From NCBI GenBank assembly GCA_039815465.1, contig JBCBZG010000018.1:23562-87561 (forward strand): a DNA stretch of 64,000 nt. Direction: 5' to 3'. Positions 32,800 to 41,591 of the stretch are shown in pieces. The translations under genes were made by a program, and so were the position numbers. The first letter of the stretch is position 1. Each line of letters starts with the position of its first letter. The DNA comes from Shimia_B sp039815465 (lineage in GTDB: Bacteria; Pseudomonadota; Alphaproteobacteria; Rhodobacterales; Rhodobacteraceae). The notes under the pieces were generated by a model that was not told the origin of the DNA, did no database searches, and worked only from the letters and a program-made list of their open reading frames with translations.

Positions 32800-33423
32800 T
32801 CACCGGTCCTGATCGGCGGGGATGAGACCGAGGCCGCGCAGGTAGATGCCGATCCCAGTTTCCAACAGGTCCTCGGGCGGGAACGGGCTTTTGGTGCCGG
32901 GCGAACCGCGGGCGTAAAGTTCCACCACGCCGTGGCTCATAGCCCACACATGGGCCGAAAACATCTGCGGCGGTGGGCGTTTTTCGGGTGGGATATGTTG
33001 CGACAGCTCAGCCGCGGAGCGTTCGAGGACGCCCGTTGCCCGCGCGGACGCCGCGGCGAGTTCGGGCGTGCGCTGCATCGAGATCCCGCTTTCAAACATG
33101 GCCACGTAGTGGCCCGGGAACTTGCGCGCAAAGGCCAGGTAGGCGCGGCCTACCGTCTCGAACGACGCAAGCGCGGACGGCTGCCCCTTTTCATAGGCGT
33201 GTTCCATCAGGTCGGCAAAGATCACAAAGCCCTGGCGTGCGGCTTCTGCAATGAGGTCATCGCGGCCTTCGAAGTGGCGATAGACGGCCGCGGGCGTCAC
33301 GCCCGCGCTTTTGGCGGCCTCCGACAGGGTAAAGCCGGTGGGACCTTTTTCCTCCGTCAGGCGCAGGGCTGCGTCGACGAGGGCCTGGCGCAGGTTGCCG
33401 TGGTGATAGCCGCGTTTAGGCAT
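32800..33423 (-). CDS. TetR-family transcriptional regulator
   Basis: The 207 residues start MPKRGYHHGNLRQALVDAAL. The HTH is FTLSEAAKSAGVTPAAVYRHFEGRDDLIAEAA (about 28-59), and the C-terminal ligand domain (about 75-200) is of the TetR_C type seen in WHG-domain regulators. The start at 33423 overlaps the ppk2 stop by eight bases; an alternative at 33480 overlaps by 65. Co-orientation with ppk2 suggests one transcript. Confidence 0.9.
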   Translation of the reverse strand: MPKRGYHHGNLRQALVDAALRLTEEKGPTGFTLSEAAKSAGVTPAAVYRHFEGRDDLIAEAARQGFVIFADLMEHAYEKGQPSALASFETVGRAYLAFARKFPGHYVAMFESGISMQRTPELAAASARATGVLERSAAELSQHIPPEKRPPPQMFSAHVWAMSHGVVELYARGSPGTKSPFPPEDLLETGIGIYLRGLGLIPADQDR

Positions 33424-34282
33424 GCCAGAGGTCGATCCCTCCGGCGACTTGAGCGTCGGCGGTCCCAAGAGCCGCGTCATCGCGCCCGGCGTAGTCGAAG
33501 CGCGTCAGCACGGACCGGATCGCTGCCAGCCGCGCGCGGCGTTTGTCGTCGGAGCGGACGATGGTCCAGGGGCAGGGGCTGTCGGTGCGCGTGAGTGTCT
33601 CGCCAATGGCGTCGGTATACGCGTCCCAGCGGTTCAGCCCCTCCACATCGATCCAGCTGAGTTTCCACTGTTTGAGCGGGTCAGCCTCCCGGTCGAGGAA
33701 GCGTTTGAGCTGTGTGGCGCGCCCGACGTTGAGCCAAAGTTTGATCAGGTGGAGCCCGTCGCCGGTGAGCATGTCCTCGAACGGGCCCACCTGCGAAAAC
33801 CACTGTGCGCGTTGGGCGGGCGTGCAGAACTCAAACACGTGTTCGACGACGCCGCGGTTGTACCAGGAGCGGTCGAAGAACACGATTTCGCCCGCGGCGG
33901 GGAGCTGGGCGATGTAGCGCTGGAAGTACCAGCTAGCGGCCTCCCGGTCTGAGGGTTTCGACAGGGCCACCACGCGCGCGGATCGCGGATTCAGGTTCTC
34001 GCGGAAGCGTTTGATCGCGCCGCCCTTACCCGCGGCGTCGCGGCCTTCGAACACGATGGCCACGCGTTGACCGGTGTCTTTGACCCAGGCCAGGAATTTG
34101 ACGAGCTCGATCTGGAGCGCGCTGTAGGCGGCCTCGTACTCCTTGCGGCCCATGCGTTTGGCGTAGGGGTAGCTGGGTTCCAGGATCGCGCCTTTGCGGG
34201 CGTCCTGGATCGCCGCGCGCACAGACTGCGGGGCGTGATCCTCGAAATAGCGTGTGATGCCTGCGTCGAACGGTTTTGCCAT
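33416..34282 (-). CDS. ppk2: Polyphosphate kinase 2
   Basis: Transfers phosphate between polyphosphate and nucleotides, usually favouring NDP to NTP synthesis. The 288 residues are a single-domain PPK2, with Walker A EGRDAAGKGG (79-88), the lid-type segment PSDREAASWYFQRY, and Walker B VFFDRSWYNR (134-143). Length fits class I. The downstream tetR-type gene overlaps it. Confidence 0.94.
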   Translation of the reverse strand: MAKPFDAGITRYFEDHAPQSVRAAIQDARKGAILEPSYPYAKRMGRKEYEAAYSALQIELVKFLAWVKDTGQRVAIVFEGRDAAGKGGAIKRFRENLNPRSARVVALSKPSDREAASWYFQRYIAQLPAAGEIVFFDRSWYNRGVVEHVFEFCTPAQRAQWFSQVGPFEDMLTGDGLHLIKLWLNVGRATQLKRFLDREADPLKQWKLSWIDVEGLNRWDAYTDAIGETLTRTDSPCPWTIVRSDDKRRARLAAIRSVLTRFDYAGRDDAALGTADAQVAGGIDLWHA

Positions 34283-34326
34283 GTGATTTTCTCCCGCCGT
34301 TTGCGGAATATGGGCGCGCGGGGCGC

Positions 34327-35298
34327 TTAGCGCAATCCGGCGCGGGTCGCAGCGCGATCAATGGCGGCGAGTGTGGCGTCTGGGTCCACGTGGTGGGGCA
34401 TATGGCCCACGCCTTCGAGCACGGTCAGGTTTGCGCCCGGCACCTGGGTCGACAGCGGGACGGAGTGGACCGTGAGCGGCACGATCGTGTCCGCGTCCCC
34501 GTGGATAATTTCGAGCGGCACATCGATGGCGCCATAGCCCGGGACCATGTCGATGATGTGGGGTTTGAGCCCGTGGACCTGTCGCCCATTGGCGCGCAGC
34601 GGTTCGCGCCGCGCGGTCATGCGGGGGCCGAAGTGGTCGGCGTAGCCCGCGGGCGGGTCTTGCGGGGCAAAGGTGCCTGCCACGCTCGCGTCGATATAGC
34701 TTTGGGGCACAAAGGCCACCGCGAGCGCATTGAGCAGCGCGCCACCGATGGGAGAGGCTGTGATGTTGTAAAACTGGCCGACGCCGCCCTCCCATTCATT
34801 GGACACGCCTGCGAGCATCACGATGCCGCTTAGGTTTTCGGGTCGCTCCAGGGCCCAGGCCATGGCGACGGCGCCGCCGAAGGAATGGCCCACGACGATC
34901 GGGGCGTCGGCGCCAAGCGCGGCGGCGGTTGCTTGTAACAGGCGCGCCTGGTCCTGCGGGCTTTCGGCGTCGCGCGACCAGATGGAATAGCCTGGCTTGC
35001 GGCCTGACCATCCCTGGCCGGGGCGGTCGATGGCGATGACGCGGTAGGTCGGGGCGAGTTGGTCCATGAGCGCAAAGGTGAAATCCCGGCTCGACCCGCC
35101 TGCGCCGTGGATCAGCACCACGTCGGGCCCGTCGCCGCGCACCACGGCGTGCATGCGCACGCCGTCTGCCATGACGAATTGCCCTTCTGGCGGGTAGGCG
35201 GCTTCGGCCGCGCGCTCATTGGCGGCGGCGATGGCGCGCACGCCGAGCACACCGGCACCGGCGAGAAGCGCGAGGAGGATCAGTGTCTTAACGGCCAA
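34327..35298 (-). CDS. Alpha/beta hydrolase, membrane-anchored
   Basis: The 323 residues begin with a hydrophobic signal anchor (TLILLALLAGAGVLGVRAIAAA). The fold shows the oxyanion HGAGG (64-68) and nucleophile Ser139 in GHSFGG. A catalytic Asp is likely in HGDADTIVPL and a His in GVGHMPHHVDPD. The substrate is unknown. Its start overlaps the metA stop region by 11 bases, so it is probably co-transcribed. Confidence 0.88.
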   Translation of the reverse strand: MAVKTLILLALLAGAGVLGVRAIAAANERAAEAAYPPEGQFVMADGVRMHAVVRGDGPDVVLIHGAGGSSRDFTFALMDQLAPTYRVIAIDRPGQGWSGRKPGYSIWSRDAESPQDQARLLQATAAALGADAPIVVGHSFGGAVAMAWALERPENLSGIVMLAGVSNEWEGGVGQFYNITASPIGGALLNALAVAFVPQSYIDASVAGTFAPQDPPAGYADHFGPRMTARREPLRANGRQVHGLKPHIIDMVPGYGAIDVPLEIIHGDADTIVPLTVHSVPLSTQVPGANLTVLEGVGHMPHHVDPDATLAAIDRAATRAGLR

Positions 35299-36202
35299 TT
35301 TTGCTCATATCGAATGGCGTGGTCTGGTAGATTTGGTTCAACCAGTTGCCATATAGGAGATGTGCGTGGCTGCGCCAGCGGTTCTGGGGATGTGCCGTTG
35401 GGTCATCCCCGGGATAATAGTTCCCGGGCACGTTGATCGGCTTACCCGAGGCCACGTCGCGGTCATATTCCTGCTTGAGCGTCCCGCTGTCGTATTCAAA
35501 GTGGTTGAGGATATAGAGCGCGTTGTGCGCGGCATCCTCGATCAGGCAGGGGCCAGTTTCGTCGGAGCCGAGGAGCACGGTCAGACCCGCGTCTTCGACC
35601 TCATGGGTGCGGTTTTCGGTCCAGCGGCTCACGGGTACGACACAGTCATCTGAGAACCCCCGCAGAAACGGAGAGGCGGGCGCGAGGTTGGCATGGCGGA
35701 AGCAGCCGAATGCCTTTTTCGGCAGGATATGCTTTGGGACCCGGTGGAAATGCCACATCATCGCCATCCCCCCCCAGCAGACGCCAAAGGTGGACTGCAC
35801 GTTGGTCTGGGTCCAATCCATCACCTCGCGCAGCTCGTCCCAATAGGTCACATCCTCGAAATCGAGATGCTCGATCGGGGCGCCGGTGATGATGAGCCCA
35901 TCGAACCGCTCGCCTTTGACCTCCTGAAAGGGGCGGTAGAACGCCTCCATATGTTCGGCGGCGGTGTTCTTGGTCTTGTGCTCGCTCATGCGGATCAGGT
36001 GGAATTCGATCTGGAGCGGCGTGGCGCCAATGAGACGGGCGAACTGCGTTTCCGTCTGGATCTTTTTCGGCATGAGGTTGAGGAGCGCGATGCGCAGCGG
36101 GCGGATGTCCTGACGCGCGGCTTCGCCTTCGTCCATGACCATGACGCCCTCGTTGGTGAGGACGTTATAAGCGGGCAGGTCGGACGGCAGCTTGATCGGC
36201 AT
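35288..36202 (-). CDS. metA: Homoserine O-acyltransferase MetA, probably acetyl-CoA specific
   Basis: Activates homoserine for methionine synthesis. The 304 residues carry the MetA signatures: LNLMPKKIQTETQFARLIG, catalytic Cys142 in FGVCWGGMAM, and His234/Glu236 in NHFEYD. Position 111 is Glu (GAPIE), where succinyl-CoA-using E. coli MetA has Gly. Work on Bacillus MetA showed that Glu111 favours acetyl-CoA, so this is likely a homoserine O-acetyltransferase despite the family's succinyltransferase name. Confidence 0.95.
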   Translation of the reverse strand: MPIKLPSDLPAYNVLTNEGVMVMDEGEAARQDIRPLRIALLNLMPKKIQTETQFARLIGATPLQIEFHLIRMSEHKTKNTAAEHMEAFYRPFQEVKGERFDGLIITGAPIEHLDFEDVTYWDELREVMDWTQTNVQSTFGVCWGGMAMMWHFHRVPKHILPKKAFGCFRHANLAPASPFLRGFSDDCVVPVSRWTENRTHEVEDAGLTVLLGSDETGPCLIEDAAHNALYILNHFEYDSGTLKQEYDRDVASGKPINVPGNYYPGDDPTAHPQNRWRSHAHLLYGNWLNQIYQTTPFDMSKIGR

Positions 36203-36231
36203 GGGGGCTCTCGCTGTGGTGGAGCGACGGT

Positions 36232-37101
36232 TTAGGCCGCTTTGATGCGGGCTTCAATGGCGTCGGCCACGGCCTGGACGAAGTCCGCCTCGGAGGAGAT
36301 CGTCTCGAACACCTCGCCGGGGATGGTGACACCCCAGTCGGCCATGGCCGCGTAGCGTGGCTGGCGGTGGGCGAGCGCGCGGGCATAGGTCCAGCGGACG
36401 AAGGCGTCGGGGTCGACCTGCGCTTCTGTTTCGCCGGTCTCTGCGAGGTAGGTTTGCCAGGCGTTGGTGAGGAACTCTGGCTGGTAGCACATCGGCTTTG
36501 GGTCGCGGTCGAAGCGCTCGATGAGGGCTGCTGTGTGGGCGTCGCTTCCCTTAATCCAGATTGGGAGCATCGACTTGGAAAGCTCTGATAATACGGGGTC
36601 ATTGGGGTTCGTGGCGTCCACGATCTCGCAGAGGGACCCGCTCGAGTCACAGATGAAGTTGGGGTAGCCGTACAGCCCTTTCGCTTTGTCGGAAAACCAG
36701 ATCGCATCGAGCGTCGCGTCGCGTTCGGCCCCGTGGTGGAGCGTTTGGCGGCGTTCATATTCCGCGAGCGTCAGGCCGCCCTTGGCCGGGTCGCCGGGTT
36801 TCCCCAGATAGGTGCTGAGCGGTGCCAAGTTTTCGAAGGTGATGTTGGAGGCGACGTAGATTGAGTCCGACAGCAAAAGCTCGGCGAGGAACGGGTTCTT
36901 CATCGCCTCCGCCTTAAAGTTATCTGCGATGTGTTCGCCCATGTAGCGCGTGCCGATGCGGTAATCGACGGAGTAGTGGAACCAGTTCCCGCCCGCGCGC
37001 AGGATGCGGGAGACATAGGTTTTCCCAAGGCCCGACATCGCAAAAAGGCACACACGCTTTTCGGGGGCGTCGCGCCAGGCGCTGGCTGAGGGGTAGAGCA
37101 T
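36232..37101 (-). CDS. P-loop ATPase-like protein, unknown function
   Basis: The 289 residues start near a nucleotide-binding loop, AMSGLGKTYVSR (about 21-32), a slightly degenerate Walker A (no leading Gly). The rest is unfamiliar, with a WFHYSVDYRIGTRYM segment and a charged C-terminal helix. I recall related proteins labelled simply ATPase in Rhodobacterales. It lies 29 bases upstream of metA on the same strand. Function unknown; a small-molecule kinase is possible. Confidence 0.78.
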   Translation of the reverse strand: MLYPSASAWRDAPEKRVCLFAMSGLGKTYVSRILRAGGNWFHYSVDYRIGTRYMGEHIADNFKAEAMKNPFLAELLLSDSIYVASNITFENLAPLSTYLGKPGDPAKGGLTLAEYERRQTLHHGAERDATLDAIWFSDKAKGLYGYPNFICDSSGSLCEIVDATNPNDPVLSELSKSMLPIWIKGSDAHTAALIERFDRDPKPMCYQPEFLTNAWQTYLAETGETEAQVDPDAFVRWTYARALAHRQPRYAAMADWGVTIPGEVFETISSEADFVQAVADAIEARIKAA

Positions 37102-37157
37102 GGGGGCCTCCGTTGTCGCTGCGCTGTGATAGCGGCGCGCGCGGCGGCGGGAAAGAG

Positions 37158-38057
37158 CTAACGGCGTAGCGGGAGGCGCCCTGACAGGATCAAAAGTCCG
37201 AGTGCGAGCACGCCAAACCCTAGGAGCGCGCGGGAGGCGAGTGTCTCCCCCAGAAAGAGGGTGCCGAGCACGATGGCCACGGGCGCCACGAGCAGCGTGC
37301 AGAGCATCACGTTGCCCGAGCCCGCCGCCGCAAGGACCCGGTAGTAGAGCGCGTAGGCGAGCGCAGTGGCGAGCAGCGTGAGGTAAGCCAGCGCCAGCAC
37401 CGTGTGCAGATCGAGGGCGAGCTGGATAGGCCCCTCGACCGTCCAGGCCACGGGCACCATGAGCGCCGTGGAGGCCGTGAGCATCCCCGCCGCTGCTACA
37501 AGCGGGTGCACGCCCGCGAGGAACCGCCGCGCCCAGACGCCTGCGAGGGCGTATGAGATCGTGGAAGCCACCACTGCGAGTTGCGCGATATTGCGCGGGT
37601 CAAAGGCCGTGAGGCTTTGGAGCCCGATGGCCGTGGCCACGCCCAAAAAGCCCAGCATGACCCCGACAAGCCGCGGCAGCGTCAGTCGTTCATCGGCCAT
37701 AAAGAGCGCGGCGATCAGCACCCCCCACACCGCCGTGCCCGCGTTCAGGATCGCCGTGAGCCCACTTTCGATATGGAGCTGCCCCCAGGCTTGGAGCGTG
37801 AACGGGATGGCGTTGTTGAGGATGCCCATGCCGATGAACCCGATCAGCACCCGCCGCCCGCGCGGGATTGGCAGGCGCGCGACCAGCACGACGAGCCAAA
37901 GCGCGAGCGCGGCCCAAAACACGCGGTGGGCTACAATGGTGAGCGGCCCAAGCGCGTCGAGCGCCACGCGAACATTGAGAAACGTCCCACCCCAAAGCAG
38001 GCTGAGCGCGGCAAGCTGGCCCCAAGCAGAGGCGGTCATGGTCTGTTGCTGTGTCAT
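37158..38057 (-). CDS. EamA/DMT-family transporter
   Basis: Ten-helix drug/metabolite exporter, 299 residues, with two EamA repeats (N-terminal WGQLAALSLLWGGTFLNVRVAL; second repeat from about 150, IAQLAVVASTISYALAGVWARR). Starts at 38057 or 38039 (MTASAWG) are both possible. Substrate unknown. A stem-loop upstream separates it from the fadL-type gene. Confidence 0.9.
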   Translation of the reverse strand: MTQQQTMTASAWGQLAALSLLWGGTFLNVRVALDALGPLTIVAHRVFWAALALWLVVLVARLPIPRGRRVLIGFIGMGILNNAIPFTLQAWGQLHIESGLTAILNAGTAVWGVLIAALFMADERLTLPRLVGVMLGFLGVATAIGLQSLTAFDPRNIAQLAVVASTISYALAGVWARRFLAGVHPLVAAAGMLTASTALMVPVAWTVEGPIQLALDLHTVLALAYLTLLATALAYALYYRVLAAAGSGNVMLCTLLVAPVAIVLGTLFLGETLASRALLGFGVLALGLLILSGRLPLRR

Positions 38058-38105
38058 GAAACGCGCTTAGCAGAGCGGGCAGGGCGAGCCAGCCCGAAAC
38101 CTGCG

Positions 38106-38137
38106 CAAAGAAAGACCCCGGCCGCGAGGGGCCGGGG
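38106..38137 (-). terminator. Terminator of the FadL-type porin gene
   Basis: CCCCGGCC and GGCCGGGG (38116-38137) with a six-base loop. On the minus strand it is followed by TCTTTCTTT. It lies about 26 bases after the porin stop. Confidence 0.85.
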
Positions 38138-38162
38138 TTTTGAGTGCGGGTTTGCGCGACGT

Positions 38163-39506
38163 TTAGAAGCTCCACTGAGCCTGGAAGCCGACCCCTACAA
38201 CGCTGTTGTCGGTGGAACGCGCAAAGGTGTTACCACCTGCTGTCAAATCAGCGTCGCCTGGGATCGTATAGTTGACGCCGCCGGAAAGGATCGCATCATC
38301 GGTCTCGTAACGCAGGCCAACGGTCAAGCCGATCAAGCCATCCGTTGGCCCGAGCGGGGAGACACCGCTGTTGCTGGCGTCTTCATAAGACAGCGTCACT
38401 GATCCCGCGAGCTCGTCGCTGAAGCGGCGTGCAACGCCCAAACGGTAGGAGTACGAGTCACCCAGGTCAGCAAGGTCCGTGTTGATCCGGGCCGGTGTGA
38501 CGTCAAAAGCGCCCCATTCAGCCCAGCGAACGCTCGCTGTCAGGAGCGTGTCGGCTGCGATCCCAGTCTGGAAATCCAGATTGATCGATTGAGGCGTCTC
38601 GAATTCGATGTCGTTCGTTGATGCGGCGCCAGAAGTGATGATCGCATTCTGCTCCGTTGCGGATGTGTCATGGGTGATCCCGCTATGATACGTGATCGCC
38701 GCACGCAGGGCGATATCTGGAATCTCATACGCGGCGCCGATGGAGTACCCGACCCCGTAGCTGCTTTCGATGTCCACAGTGTAGCCACCGCCCGCAATTG
38801 AAGCGCCAGCGAGGGTTTGAACATCAGCGGCTGTATCAACATTCAGGCCTGCTGGATTTGCGCCGCCGAGGAACGCTGCAAGAGCGGCGTTCCCCGCGAT
38901 TGTACCGTCATATGCCGCGACTGCTGCCGCGTTGCCAGCGGCCGCTCCTTGCACAACCTGTTCCGATAGAGTTGCAGGACGACCGCCCCCGGCAAAGAAG
39001 CCTGCGATCAGCTGTTCGGCAGCACCAGCCGCAAAACCAGCGTTGTAGGATTGTCCGCCCAGTGCAACATCGCCTTGCGCCTGCTGAAGCCGCAGCCCAC
39101 CAAACACGCTCACGTTGCCGTTCACCTTGTAACGACCATACATGCTGATGGCGTTGGTGCTGATGTCGGCCTTGGTTCCGCCAAACGAACTGGTCGCCTG
39201 TGGAGCGTCATAGTTCACGGCAGCGCCGAATGGCTGGTCGAACACCAGGGTCATGCTGAGCTGATCATTGACCTCGCGCGTATAGGTTGCGCCGATCTGT
39301 GTATAGGATTCCGCCGGGGAATATGTCGTCGCCGTCCCGGTGTCCGCAGCGTTGATGGACGGATTGACCACCCCAAAGCTGAACGACGTGGCGCCGTTCT
39401 CATTGAAGATCGCCCCGGTGCCCTGGCCTGAGCGGTCAAGCCCGCCGGCCATGGCTCCGCTTGTCATCCCTACAAGCGCAACGGTCGATAAAAGCAACTT
39501 TTTCAT
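38163..39506 (-). CDS. OmpP1/FadL-family outer membrane transport protein
   Basis: Outer-membrane beta-barrel for hydrophobic compounds such as long-chain fatty acids. The 447 residues have a signal peptide (MKKLLLSTVALVGMTSGAMA), the N-terminal hatch-like GLDRSGQGTGAIFNENGATS in place of the usual NPA segment, alternating barrel strands, and a C-terminal Phe (GFQAQWSF). An Ala/Gly-rich loop (about 150-235) is probably extracellular. AGGGAGGACT precedes the start. Monocistronic. Confidence 0.92.
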   Translation of the reverse strand: MKKLLLSTVALVGMTSGAMAGGLDRSGQGTGAIFNENGATSFSFGVVNPSINAADTGTATTYSPAESYTQIGATYTREVNDQLSMTLVFDQPFGAAVNYDAPQATSSFGGTKADISTNAISMYGRYKVNGNVSVFGGLRLQQAQGDVALGGQSYNAGFAAGAAEQLIAGFFAGGGRPATLSEQVVQGAAAGNAAAVAAYDGTIAGNAALAAFLGGANPAGLNVDTAADVQTLAGASIAGGGYTVDIESSYGVGYSIGAAYEIPDIALRAAITYHSGITHDTSATEQNAIITSGAASTNDIEFETPQSINLDFQTGIAADTLLTASVRWAEWGAFDVTPARINTDLADLGDSYSYRLGVARRFSDELAGSVTLSYEDASNSGVSPLGPTDGLIGLTVGLRYETDDAILSGGVNYTIPGDADLTAGGNTFARSTDNSVVGVGFQAQWSF

Positions 39507-39618
39507 GGTACAGTCCTCCCTGCCACGCTCCCTAGTGGCTGTTGGTAACTTTATTGCGGCAAAAGCTTATTTTTGGTCAAACCATGACGCCGCGTCAGTC
39601 GGAGGTCGTCACGTACCG

Positions 39619-40506
39619 TCACATTTTGGCCATACGGGCTTGGTGCAGGATATTTGCATAATTCGCGGCGAAAATGATCGCGGCGCCGAGGAAGACGAGG
39701 GGGTCGAGGGTCTCCCCGTAGACGGCCATACCGACGAGCGCGATGACGGGTAGGCGGGCGAAGTCGACGGGCATAACCACGCTGGCGGGCGCGAGTGTCA
39801 GCGCCTTTGTCAGGCAGAAATGGGCCACGAGCCCGGCGAGGCCGATGAGCACCAGCCAGGGCACGGAGGCCGCTGACGGCAGCGCGATGTCGCCGTCATA
39901 GCCCGCGCAGATCACGCCGAAGACGGCCTGCATGACGGTCAGGTAAAAGAGGATGCAGGTGATCGTTTCGGTGCGCGTGAGCATCTTTGTAAAGATGGCA
40001 GACCCTGCAAAGCCCAGCGCGGCGGCGGCGGCGATGAGGATGCCGGGCTCTGGCGCGGAAAAGTCTGGGCGCGCGACGATCCAGACGCCAAAGAACCCCA
40101 GGGCCGCGAAAGCGATTTTCACGAGCGTCAGCCGTTCGCCCAGAAAGATCGGCGCCAGGAGCAGCACCCAGATGGGGGACGTAAACTCCAACGCGAAAAG
40201 CTGGGCGAGGGGGATGACGGTGAGCGCGTAGAACCAGCAATTCTGGCCAAAGAAATGCGCGAGGTTGCGCGCGGCATGCAGGCCCAGGCTGCGGGTTGTG
40301 ACCTGGCCCAATGTGCCCGCCATGCGCGCCACGCTGACCACCACGACGATCCCGATAAAGCTGCGGTACATCATGATTTCGAACGTATCGAGCTCGAAAC
40401 TCACAGCGCGGCCTGCGATGGCCATGGAGGTGAAGGCCACGATCGCGCCAATCATCCAGATCGCGCCTTGGACGGTGGGGCTAAAGCGGGGCGCGGCGGC
40501 GGTCAT
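39619..40506 (-). CDS. EamA/DMT-family transporter
   Basis: Second DMT exporter in this region, 295 residues, ten helices and two EamA repeats (IWMIGAIVAFTSMAIAGRAV near the start; LAQLFALEFTSPIWVLLLAPIFLGERLTL at the repeat 1 end). It overlaps by four bases the upstream small secreted-protein gene (ATGA). Substrate unknown. Confidence 0.9.
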   Translation of the reverse strand: MTAAAPRFSPTVQGAIWMIGAIVAFTSMAIAGRAVSFELDTFEIMMYRSFIGIVVVVSVARMAGTLGQVTTRSLGLHAARNLAHFFGQNCWFYALTVIPLAQLFALEFTSPIWVLLLAPIFLGERLTLVKIAFAALGFFGVWIVARPDFSAPEPGILIAAAAALGFAGSAIFTKMLTRTETITCILFYLTVMQAVFGVICAGYDGDIALPSAASVPWLVLIGLAGLVAHFCLTKALTLAPASVVMPVDFARLPVIALVGMAVYGETLDPLVFLGAAIIFAANYANILHQARMAKM

Positions 40507-40850
40507 GGGCGCACCGCACAGCAGCCGTGGAGCAGGATCGGGGATTGGCCGCGCTGGGTCAGGACCTGCGCCTCGTGCGTGCCGCCGGGGCAGGCACGAT
40601 CATGGAGGATCACGATGGCGGTGTCGCGGTCCCCGATGAGCGACAAGGCGCGGGGCCATTCGGCGCCCTCGGCGAAGGCGGTGTGGGGGATGTCCATGCG
40701 TGTGGCGGCGGGAAAAAAGAACTCCGCCTGCGTGTCCAAAAGCTCCAGCCGCCAGCCCGCATCCGCACCGAGACCGGTGCAGGTCGCCGTCACCTGTGCA
40801 CTTACGGGCAGCGCGAGGAGCATCAACGCTCCGGTCAGGTGTGGCGACAT
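40503..40850 (-). CDS. Secreted protein of unknown function, 115 residues
   Basis: Signal peptide (MSPHLTGALMLLALPVSAQV) with cleavage likely after SA near residue 18. The mature part has four cysteines (ATCTGL, RACPGG, GCC) that could form disulfides in the periplasm. I do not recognise the family. It is coupled to the downstream transporter gene by a four-base overlap. Confidence 0.72.
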   Translation of the reverse strand: MSPHLTGALMLLALPVSAQVTATCTGLGADAGWRLELLDTQAEFFFPAATRMDIPHTAFAEGAEWPRALSLIGDRDTAIVILHDRACPGGTHEAQVLTQRGQSPILLHGCCAVRP

Positions 40851-40868
40851 GGGGTGTCCTTTGGCCGG

Positions 40869-41540
40869 TTAGGTGCGCTGTTCGGGCGGCAAGAGGGAGG
40901 TCGTCACGACCTGGCGCAGACCCTGGGGCCGCTTTTCGAACACGATCATGGAATCGTAGAAGGCCATGGAATCCGTGGCGCGTGTGAAGTCTGAGATCGC
41001 CAGCCGCCCGCGGGTGTGGACCGCGTTCATCGCGTCGATCAGGCCCTTGGAGTATTCGATGAACGTCCCAGGCCGCCCGAGGCCCCCGCCATAGCGGCGC
41101 CAGTAGCAGGTGTGGGCGTCTTCGACCATGTACACGCCATCCTCGGCGATGCGGTAGTAAAGCATCTCGAAGCTCGCGATGAGGTGTTTCATCACGTGGC
41201 TACCATCGTCGAGCACGATGTCGATGTCGGGGTATTTCTCAAAGATCTTTTCGATGACCTCTGGGTCGTCTTGGGAGCCGATAAAGACCTCGATCCCCTC
41301 GGCCTCGTGCGCTTTGCATTCGGGGTTGATGTCGAGCCCCACGATCTTGGCCTGATCACCGAAATACCATTTCCACATGGCCAACGATCCGCCGTCAAAC
41401 ACGCCGATTTCCAGCATGGTAATGGGTTTGCCGCGGAAGCGTTCAAAGTGGCGCTCGTAGACGTCGAAATAGTGCACCCATTTCGACACGGGCTTGTTGA
41501 AGTTATTGAGAAAATACCTGTGAAGGTCTCCTGACGCCAT
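40869..41540 (-). CDS. Class I SAM-dependent methyltransferase, sugar/natural-product type
   Basis: The 223 residues contain motif I TMLEIGVFDGGSLAMWKWYF and the metal-binding-type DIDIVLDDGSHVMKH. This pattern resembles CmcI/MycE-like macrocin- or rhamnosyl-O-methyltransferases, suggesting modification of a glycan or polysaccharide. Substrate not predictable. It lies downstream of guaA, on the same strand, with a 51-base gap. Confidence 0.85.
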   Translation of the reverse strand: MASGDLHRYFLNNFNKPVSKWVHYFDVYERHFERFRGKPITMLEIGVFDGGSLAMWKWYFGDQAKIVGLDINPECKAHEAEGIEVFIGSQDDPEVIEKIFEKYPDIDIVLDDGSHVMKHLIASFEMLYYRIAEDGVYMVEDAHTCYWRRYGGGLGRPGTFIEYSKGLIDAMNAVHTRGRLAISDFTRATDSMAFYDSMIVFEKRPQGLRQVVTTSLLPPEQRT

Positions 41541-41591
41541 GGGTCGTCCTTCCTGCTCTACGGCCCGGGCGCGTACGGATGCGCGGCGGGC

